Both the position numbers and the translations under genes were made by a program. 5,737 bases of DNA from Clostridia bacterium (GTDB lineage Bacteria > Bacillota > Clostridia > RGIG6154), in assembly GCA_017622395.1 (NCBI GenBank), contig JAGARF010000002.1:1-5737 (forward strand), given 5' to 3'. This document shows positions 1 through 4,188 of the stretch, piece after piece. How positions within the stretch are numbered: the first letter of the stretch is position 1; every line of letters begins with the position of its first letter. The notes beneath the pieces are model-generated. The model had not been told where the DNA came from and did not search any database. It saw nothing but the letters and a program-made list of their open reading frames with translations.

Positions 1-1
1 A

Positions 2-268
2 GCAAGAAAGATTGCGGAAAAGCTAAAGGAAAATATTTCCCGTCAGCTTTTTGAAATTCCTATTCAGGCAGCAATCGGCTCTAAGGTAATTGCAAGAGAG
101 ACCGTAAGAGCATTAAGAAAGGATGTACTTGCTAAGTGCTATGGCGGTGATATTACAAGAAAGAAAAAGCTCCTTGAAAAGCAAAAAGAGGGTAAAAAGA
201 GAATGCGTCAGGTTGGCAGCGTAGAGCTACCGCAAGAAGCATTTATGTCGGTATTAAAACTTGATTAA
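2..268 (+). CDS. lepA: Elongation factor 4 (LepA), C-terminal part, 5'-truncated by the window
   Basis: The reading frame is open from the first bases and gives 88 residues before a TAA stop. It contains the near-invariant LepA C-terminal sequence: QAAIGSKVIARETVRALRK, then LAKCYGGDITRKKKLLEKQ, then KEGKKRMRQVGSVELPQEAF, ending in VLKLD. LepA/EF4 is a ribosome-binding translational GTPase. This tail belongs to its unique C-terminal domain, which contacts the tRNA and peptidyl-transferase region of the ribosome. The GTPase domain lies outside the window to the left. The residues seen look intact, with no frameshift. The next gene on the same strand starts 49 bp downstream but has no known functional link to LepA, and a hairpin repeat separates them. 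Confidence 0.97.
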   Translation, partial: ARKIAEKLKENISRQLFEIPIQAAIGSKVIARETVRALRKDVLAKCYGGDITRKKKLLEKQKEGKKRMRQVGSVELPQEAFMSVLKLD

Positions 269-275
269 AATACGC

Positions 276-297
276 GGGCGACCACACAAGGTCGCCC
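276..297. repeat. GC-rich palindromic intergenic repeat (8-bp stem hairpin)
   Basis: GGGCGACC (276-283) and GGTCGCCC (290-297) are perfect inverted repeats around a 6-nt loop, and the right arm is followed by CTACA. The unit is much more GC-rich than its surroundings. From memory, GGGCGACC...GGTCGCCCCTAC units are a recurring dispersed repeat in clostridial genomes, but I cannot count copies here. No T-run follows, so it is a poor intrinsic terminator in either direction. It lies between the lepA stop and the ribosome binding site of the next gene, so in a read-through mRNA it could act as a stability or processing hairpin. Confidence 0.7.
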
Positions 298-317
298 CTA
301 CATTTAGAGGTGATATT

Positions 318-1100
318 ATGGATTTTGAAATTATTGATTTTCACACTCATCCATTTGACGATTTAAATACAAACATCTGCAATTACAGAGACCATATTCC
401 TATGGATGCAGATGGGGCTGTCAAGTACCTTAAAGGTATGGGAATATCTAAAATCTGCGGAAGTGTTGTAAGCTGGGAGGCTTACGGAAAAGCAGATTTT
501 AATTCAATAAAATTAAGAAATAACAAAGCTTTAGAGCTTAAAGAAAAATACGGTGATTTTTATGTGCCGGGGTTTCATATTCATCCTGCCTTTGTTAAAG
601 AATCTCTTGAAGAAATTGAAAGGATGCACAAAGAAGGCATTACCTTAATCGGTGAGCTTGTTCCTTATTGGGACGGATGGAACGATTACTCCTGCAGGGA
701 ATTTTCAGAAATTTTAGACCTTGCAGATAATTATAATATGGTTGTAAGCTTTCACACTATGACTGATGATGACCAGATGGACAAAATGGTAAAAGAGCAT
801 AAAAACATCACCTTTGTTGCCGCACACCCTGGTGAAAAAGCAAAATTTTTAAGACATCTTGAAAGAATGAGAATAAGCGAAAACTATCACCTTGACTTAT
901 CAGGCGGCGGACTTTTCAGACAAGGCCTTTTAAGATATGGTATTGACAAATGCGGTGTTGAAAAGTTTATTTTCGGTTCGGACTACCCAACCTGCAATCC
1001 TGCAATGTTTATAGGCGGTGTCCTTTTAGACTCTCTTTTGACAGACAAAGAAAAAGAAATTATCTTCTCAGAAAATGCAAAAAGAATACTTAAACTGTAA
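318..1100 (+). CDS. Amidohydrolase-family metal-dependent hydrolase (Amidohydro_2 type, TIM barrel)
   Basis: A 260-residue protein. The start is the ATG at 318, preceded by AGAGGTG at 306-312. An in-frame TTG at 261 would begin inside lepA and is rejected. The metal-site pattern of the amidohydrolase superfamily is visible in order: DFHTHP (His9, His11) at the end of strand 1, HIHP (His88), GELVPY with Glu113, SFHT (His146), AAHPG (His170) and FGSDYP with Asp222. No signal peptide or membrane segment is seen, so it is probably cytoplasmic. The length is normal for compact members related to ACMSD and 2-pyrone-4,6-dicarboxylate hydrolases. The substrate cannot be inferred: no pathway genes adjoin it, and lepA upstream is unrelated. 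It could be a hydrolase or a non-oxidative decarboxylase. It converges with the phosphatase gene across an interval containing terminators. Confidence 0.9.
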   Translation: MDFEIIDFHTHPFDDLNTNICNYRDHIPMDADGAVKYLKGMGISKICGSVVSWEAYGKADFNSIKLRNNKALELKEKYGDFYVPGFHIHPAFVKESLEEIERMHKEGITLIGELVPYWDGWNDYSCREFSEILDLADNYNMVVSFHTMTDDDQMDKMVKEHKNITFVAAHPGEKAKFLRHLERMRISENYHLDLSGGGLFRQGLLRYGIDKCGVEKFIFGSDYPTCNPAMFIGGVLLDSLLTDKEKEIIFSENAKRILKL

Positions 1101-1104
1101 CAAA

Positions 1105-1131
1105 AAGCCTTTGTGAAATTCACAAAGGCTT
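1105..1131. terminator. Palindromic terminator, left copy (T-run serves the minus strand)
   Basis: A near-perfect palindrome with core GCCTTTGTG and its complement CACAAAGGC around AAATT begins 4 bp after the amidohydrolase stop. It is preceded by an A-run (1102-1106), so minus-strand RNA would carry a U-tract after the hairpin, while plus-strand RNA is followed by CAGGG and has no U-tract. The 25-nt core at 1106-1130 is repeated exactly at 1387-1411. The two halves look like one ancestral bidirectional terminator split by the segment between them. Confidence 0.75.
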
Positions 1132-1387
1132 CAGGGTGTCGATAAACCTATCGACGCCCTGACAGAGTGCGAAAAAGGAAGGTATATTTTAACAGCCGAA
1201 ATCCGTAGCGTATGTGGATACGTGAGAGGTTTCGGCTGTTAAAAAGCAAGCAATCCCCGAATGTTTTCGACAAACATTAGGGGATTAATGCAATAAAATA
1301 TTCTGTTATTTACGGTTCGTCGAAAATCGCCGAACCCTACTTTTTTTATATTTTGCTTGCGGTAAAACGACTTTTTCGACGGTCTGA
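1131..1387. mobile_element. Putative non-coding MITE-like element, hairpin-rich, inserted in a terminator
   Basis: About 257 bp with no plausible gene. The ends form an imperfect terminal inverted repeat: the left end reads TCAGGGTGTCGATAAA, and the reverse complement of the right end reads TCAGACCGTCGAAAAA (12 of 16 match). The element is flanked by a direct repeat of 24-25 bp, the terminator palindrome. Inside are four hairpins. First, 1131-1144/1149-1162 (14 bp with one G-T pair). Second, 1187-1201/1230-1244 (15 bp) capped by CGTAT/ATACG at 1209-1222. Third, 1252-1266/1272-1286 (14 of 15). Fourth, 1314-1319/1331-1336 plus 3 inner pairs, followed by a T7 run from 1341. No transposase is present, so mobilisation would be in trans. 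Alternatives are a dispersed structured repeat, or local duplication of the terminator around an older spacer. The long flanking repeat is atypical for a DDE-type MITE. Confidence 0.5.
1314..1350 (+). terminator. Possible intrinsic terminator within the hairpin-rich element
   Basis: GGTTCG (1314-1319) pairs with CGAACC (1331-1336). Inside it CGA (1321-1323) pairs with TCG (1327-1329) across one mismatch. The hairpin is followed by CTAC and then seven T residues at 1341-1347 on the plus strand. It would stop plus-strand transcripts leaving the amidohydrolase gene. The 4-nt gap before the T-run and the mismatch make it weaker than the flanking palindromes. Confidence 0.4.
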
Positions 1388-1415
1388 GCCTTTGTGAAAT
1401 TCACAAAGGCTTTTT
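1387..1415. terminator. Palindromic terminator, right copy (T-run serves the plus strand)
   Basis: This is an exact second copy of the 25-nt palindrome found at 1106-1130. Here it is followed on the plus strand by a T-run (1411-1415), giving a complete intrinsic terminator for rightward transcripts of the amidohydrolase gene. It ends 1-2 bp before the phosphatase stop codon (1417-1419). On the minus strand this copy has no U-tract; the left copy supplies that. Confidence 0.8.
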
Positions 1416-1416
1416 A

Positions 1417-2106
1417 TTATATTCCGAATACATTTTCTGCTTCAAGACCTGCAGTGTGGCGTACATCATTCACAAGTTCAAAACAAGGTGATACGAGTGT
1501 ACCTTCTTCCTCACCGAACTTCACCACAGTTATTGCAGTAAGTCCCATAGCTATTGATTTACACACGAACGGTAATGGTATATTAAAAATGTGTGTATAT
1601 ACAGCACTGCCTGAACCTCCGTGACATGCCATAACAACAGTTTCATCACTACCATTTTTTACACGATAATGTCTGCCCTCTCTCTCGTACCCAAACTGCT
1701 TAAGCCACTGGTCAAAATCTTTTGCAACTCTTCGTACATTTAAAACAAATTTGTTTTTGCAAAAAGGTTCTTCTTCCGCCCAGTTTTCACTTGTTATGCT
1801 TTGTCCGTTGGCAACCATTTCACTACAAACTTCCCAAGGATTCCCGTTGTGTGGTAAAGGTGGCTGACCTTCTAAATTGCCCCAAGGTATCTCCTGCATA
1901 AAATCACATAGTTGTACCTGCATATTATGTACATCAGCAATATGCTGAGCAGTTTCTGCTGCACGACCGCAGGAAGAAGAAAATATCTGGTCTATTTTTT
2001 CATCCTTAAGTCGCTGTGCAGCAGCTATCGCCTGTTTATGTCCAAGCTCTGTCAGACAATCTTTTTCATAATCAGGATGGCCGTGGCGAACAAAAATAAT
2101 TCTCAT
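1417..2106 (-). CDS. Histidine phosphatase superfamily protein (phosphoglycerate-mutase-like)
   Basis: A 229-residue protein beginning MRIIFVRHGHPDY. The ATG at 2106 is preceded by AAGGAGAG at 2121-2114. The RHG motif places the phosphorylated catalytic histidine at His8, with Arg7 beside it. The family's LTELG segment (residues 18-22), a second phosphate-binding arginine in SSSCGRAAETA (Arg48), an acidic residue near QEIPWGNLEG (Glu72) and the second catalytic histidine in MACHGGSG (His162) are all present, so it should be active. No signal peptide is seen. Such enzymes hydrolyse small phosphoesters, and the substrate cannot be told from sequence. It lies 34 bp downstream of the exported-protein gene on the same strand, so it may be the last gene of the riboswitch-controlled transcript, although no functional connection is obvious. 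Confidence 0.92.
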   Translation of the reverse strand: MRIIFVRHGHPDYEKDCLTELGHKQAIAAAQRLKDEKIDQIFSSSCGRAAETAQHIADVHNMQVQLCDFMQEIPWGNLEGQPPLPHNGNPWEVCSEMVANGQSITSENWAEEEPFCKNKFVLNVRRVAKDFDQWLKQFGYEREGRHYRVKNGSDETVVMACHGGSGSAVYTHIFNIPLPFVCKSIAMGLTAITVVKFGEEEGTLVSPCFELVNDVRHTAGLEAENVFGI

Positions 2107-2140
2107 ATTTATACTCTCCTTTTTGCTCTATACCAGCATT

Positions 2141-2707
2141 TTATATCTCTTCTAAGAGTTTTTCAACTTTAATACCGCTGTATTCTTTATCAAGAATTTC
2201 TTTTTCGTCAAAGGCTGAAAGAACAAAGCCGTCTTCTGTTACATAGTACATACAAACATCAAAATTGTATTTTCCCTGTTGTGACTTGAATCCTTTAACA
2301 GGTACTACAACCTTCATTCCCTCAGAAAGCGAAGGGTTGTAATCTTTAAAATCGGTGTTTGCAACTATGGTTATTTCTTCTCCTGTTGAAAATATATTTT
2401 CTGTATCCTTGTAAACCTTAAGTCTGTATCCGTAAAACTTTGCATAGGAATATATCGAATATACAGGCACTTCTTCTATCACTTCACCATAAACAAAAGT
2501 GTCTGCTCTTTTTGAGATTTCCTCTAATGAGGTTTCCACCTGAGCAACCTCAATAAGAGGATTTATTTTATTTATATCTCCGTATATTGGGTATTGTTCT
2601 CTCAGATTTTCAATCTGTGTTGATGTAAGCCTTTCTTCCTGTGAAAAGGCAAACATCAACGCTAACACACACAATACAGCTAAAAATGCTAAAAACACTC
2701 GTTTCAT
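2141..2707 (-). CDS. Exported or membrane-anchored protein of unknown function, coupled to the OadG-like gene
   Basis: A 188-residue protein I do not recognise. Residues 1-21 (MKRVFLAFLAVLCVLALMFA) are a basic start plus a hydrophobic core, so a Sec signal peptide or uncleaved anchor. There is no lipobox cysteine at a suitable cleavage point. The rest should lie outside the membrane. A segment of about 30 charged or polar residues is followed by a beta-rich region (about 68-160) with the order ADTFVYGEV, YRLKVYKD, GEEITIVAN, L-EG-KVVVPVKG and a C-terminal strand pair. This resembles small OB-like extracytoplasmic domains in other Firmicutes proteins; that comparison is inference. The start overlaps the stop of the OadG-like gene as ATGA, and no good Shine-Dalgarno is seen, which argues for translational coupling and a shared role with the membrane pair upstream. 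Confidence 0.85.
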   Translation of the reverse strand: MKRVFLAFLAVLCVLALMFAFSQEERLTSTQIENLREQYPIYGDINKINPLIEVAQVETSLEEISKRADTFVYGEVIEEVPVYSIYSYAKFYGYRLKVYKDTENIFSTGEEITIVANTDFKDYNPSLSEGMKVVVPVKGFKSQQGKYNFDVCMYYVTEDGFVLSAFDEKEILDKEYSGIKVEKLLEEI

Positions 2708-2847
2708 TTTGAAATGTTATTCGCAGCCTTATTAAGAACTACAGTCAAAATAATAATAGCACCGATAACAACGAATATACCAAGCATTCCTTTGCCCATA
2801 TATCCAAGATTATTTATAAAATTCATAGGTTCAAAATTAAAATTCAT
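2704..2847 (-). CDS. OadG-like small membrane subunit (47 residues)
   Basis: This short gene starts at the ATG at 2847, after AAGGAGAA (2861-2854), and ends with a TGA at 2704-2706 that overlaps the next start codon. The peptide has a short polar N-terminus (MNFNFEPMNFINN) and then YMGKGMLGIFVVIGAIIILT, a single transmembrane segment at about residues 21-38. The YMGKGM-x-GIF-V pattern and the position directly after an OadB-like gene match the small gamma-type subunits of sodium-pumping decarboxylases, in particular the very short OadG-related form. Classical OadG has a longer C-terminal tail that binds OadA and often Zn2+. That tail is absent here (only about 9 residues follow the membrane segment), consistent with no OadA being in the locus. 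Confidence 0.85.
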   Translation of the reverse strand: MNFNFEPMNFINNLGYMGKGMLGIFVVIGAIIILTVVLNKAANNISK

Positions 2848-2869
2848 ATTAATTCTCCTTTCTTATTTT

Positions 2870-2918
2870 CCACCTCATCCGTCAGCTATCGCTGACACCT
2901 TCCCCTCAAGGTGAAGGC
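2870..2918. repeat. Palindromic intergenic repeat inside the oadB-oadG-like transcript
   Basis: Two inverted repeats lie back to back in the 72-bp gap: GTCAGC (2881-2886) with GCTGAC (2891-2896), and CCTTC (2898-2902) with GAAGG (2913-2917) plus inner CCT/AGG. The CACCTCATCCGTC start and the CACCTTCCCCTCAAGG part resemble a dispersed repeat I recall from clostridial genomes; copy number cannot be checked here. It begins 1-2 bp past the OadB stop and leaves the ribosome binding site of the next gene intact. Transcribed, it would be a double hairpin between the two subunit genes, able to protect the upstream mRNA end or alter subunit ratio. No U-tract follows, so it is not an obvious terminator. 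Confidence 0.7.
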
Positions 2919-2919
2919 A

Positions 2920-4035
2920 TTAACCGAAGAAGTTCAAAATCAAACCGCCAGCTATTACAGATGCAATCTGACCTGATACATTAACACCCATTGAGTGCAT
3001 CAAAAGGAAATTGCTTGAGTCTTCTTTAAGTCCCATTTTGTGAACAATTCTTCCTGACATCGGGAATGCAGAAATACCTGCAGCACCAATCATTGGGTTC
3101 ATTTTCTTCTTTAAGAAAAGGTTGAGGATTTTAGCGAATATAACACCGCCTGCTGTATCAACAACAAAGGCTACAAGTCCAAGACCTAAAATAAGAAGTG
3201 TTTCAGGTGCCAAGAATTTATCAGCCTGCATCTGTGATGCGATAGTGATACCAAGGAAAATTGTTATAAGATTTGCAAGAACCTTCTGTGCAGTTTCTGA
3301 AAGTGAGTTTAAAACACCACATTCTCTTATAAGGTTACCAAACATCAAAAATCCTACAAGTGCAACTGATGATGGTGCAACAAGACCTGCAATTACTGTG
3401 ATTATAATCGGGAATAAAATCTTTGTTGTCTGTGACACCTGTGTTGGCTTATATTCCATTTTAATCTGTCTTTCTTTTTTAGTTGTCAAAAGCTTGATTA
3501 CAGGTGGCTGAATAATTGGTACGAGTGCCATATATGAATATGCAGCAACCATTATCGCTCCTAAATATTTTGAATTAAGAGCCTGTGCAACTACAATTGA
3601 TGTAGGACCGTCTGCCGCACCTATAATTGCAATTGATGCCGCATCGTTAATATCAAAGAACATTGACGCAAGGCAAAGTGTAAAGAAAATACCAAACTGT
3701 GCCGCTGCACCGAAAATCATAAGCTTTGGGTTTGAAAGAAGAGGTCCGAAATCAATCATCGCACCTATACCGATAAAGAGCAGGAGCGGAAATAACTCAT
3801 TTGCAATACCGGCATTATAAAGTGTTGTAAGAACACCCTCTTCACCGATTGCCCCCGACAAAGGCAGGTTAACAAGTATTGCACCAAAACCCATAGGAAG
3901 TAAAAGAGTTGGCTCCATATCCTTTTTTATAGCAAGGAAAATAAGTATTCCTCCTATAGCCCACATAACTACCATTTGCCAGGTAAGATTTGTAACATTA
4001 CCAAACACTGACAGTAAATCGTTTAAAAATTCCAT
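2920..4035 (-). CDS. OadB-like sodium-pump (decarboxylase beta) membrane subunit, orphan
   Basis: A 371-residue polytopic membrane protein with about nine or ten hydrophobic segments. The start is ATG 4035 behind AAAGGAT (4050-4044). Family signatures are clear: PLLLFIGIGAMIDFGPLL at 83-100, IIGAADGPTSIVVA at 137-150 with Asp142 matching the Na+-binding aspartate (Asp203 in Klebsiella OadB), YSYMALVPIIQPP at 166-178, and NPMIGAAGISAFPMSGR (313-329) leading to NFLLMHSMGVNVSGQIAS (342-359), the conserved Asn/Ser region of the last helices. In oxaloacetate, methylmalonyl-CoA and glutaconyl-CoA decarboxylases this subunit decarboxylates carboxybiotin and exports Na+. Here no carboxyltransferase or biotin-carrier gene is in view, only a minimal OadG-like subunit, so the protein either serves a distant OadA or works alone as a cation transporter. 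A yybP-ykoY riboswitch precedes it. Confidence 0.93.
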   Translation of the reverse strand: MEFLNDLLSVFGNVTNLTWQMVVMWAIGGILIFLAIKKDMEPTLLLPMGFGAILVNLPLSGAIGEEGVLTTLYNAGIANELFPLLLFIGIGAMIDFGPLLSNPKLMIFGAAAQFGIFFTLCLASMFFDINDAASIAIIGAADGPTSIVVAQALNSKYLGAIMVAAYSYMALVPIIQPPVIKLLTTKKERQIKMEYKPTQVSQTTKILFPIIITVIAGLVAPSSVALVGFLMFGNLIRECGVLNSLSETAQKVLANLITIFLGITIASQMQADKFLAPETLLILGLGLVAFVVDTAGGVIFAKILNLFLKKKMNPMIGAAGISAFPMSGRIVHKMGLKEDSSNFLLMHSMGVNVSGQIASVIAGGLILNFFG

Positions 4036-4064
4036 TCTATAACATCCTTTCTTTAATTATATAT

Positions 4065-4110
4065 AAAAAGCAAGCCTTTTATTGCTGTTTATTTGCAATA
4101 AAAGTCTTGC
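4065..4110 (-). terminator. Riboswitch expression platform: intrinsic terminator ahead of oadB
   Basis: On the minus strand GCAAGACTTTTATTGC (4110-4095) pairs with GCAATAAAAGGCTTGC (4085-4070): 15 of 16 positions pair around a 9-nt loop. The hairpin is followed by five T residues (4069-4065), a strong intrinsic terminator. Its 5' arm contains the 3' strand of aptamer helix P1 and the conserved CAAGAC, so aptamer and terminator cannot form together. Only 29 bp separate the T-run from the oadB start, leaving no room for a promoter downstream, so oadB transcripts must pass through it. Confidence 0.9.
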
Positions 4111-4188
4111 CATTTAATACTTTTGCGGACAGCTGTCTGTCGTTTTGACGCAATAAGTAGCGAAACTCGCCGGCTACTCCCTTTTATT
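4095..4188 (-). ncRNA. yybP-ykoY manganese riboswitch aptamer
   Basis: Minus-strand structure, all pairs read from sequence. P1 is AATAAAAG (4188-4181) with CTTTTATT (4104-4097), 8 bp. The conserved GGAGTA (4180-4175) faces AAGA (4108-4105). GCC (4174-4172) pairs with GGC (4111-4109). A small hairpin forms from GCGA/TCGC at 4170-4160. A long arm has TACTT (4159-4155) with AAGTA (4122-4118), TTGCG (4153-4149) with CGCAA (4127-4123) and GACAG (4141-4137) with CTGTC (4132-4128), with a bulged TCAAAAC. GGAGTAGC at the 5' end and GCAAGAC at the 3' end are the hallmark loops that dock and bind Mn2+ in this family. In known members Mn2+ turns expression on. The P1 3' strand is reused in the terminator, which fits an ON switch. 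The 5' strand of P1 includes the nfnB stop codon. Confidence 0.9.

Noticed and set aside
261..317. In-frame TTG extension of the amidohydrolase gene (19 extra residues)
   Set aside because: It would start inside lepA and run through the GC-rich hairpin repeat, adding residues unlike the family. The ATG at 318 has a well-placed AGAGGTG and puts DFHTHP at residues 7-12, as usual for the family.
1101..1416. CRISPR array or small protein gene in the repeat-rich interval
   Set aside because: Only two copies of the palindrome, 256 bp apart, with no regular spacers. The longest ATG frames there are around a dozen codons without a ribosome binding site.
1394..1624. Plus-strand open frame opposite the phosphatase gene
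   Set aside because: It begins within the terminator palindrome, lies wholly antisense to a well-supported gene and has no ribosome binding site or recognisable motif.
3122..3511. Plus-strand open frame of 129 codons opposite the OadB-like gene
   Set aside because: A shadow of the highly conserved membrane-protein gene on the other strand; its composition has no family resemblance.
4095..4188. Alternative reading of the oadB leader as a Na+ or Li+ riboswitch (DUF1646 or nhaA motifs), given the sodium-pump gene downstream
   Set aside because: The GGAGTAGC and GCAAGAC loops, GCC/GGC inner helix and arm order match yybP-ykoY closely; I see no positive match to the alkali-ion motifs as I remember them. 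A covariance-model scan would settle it.
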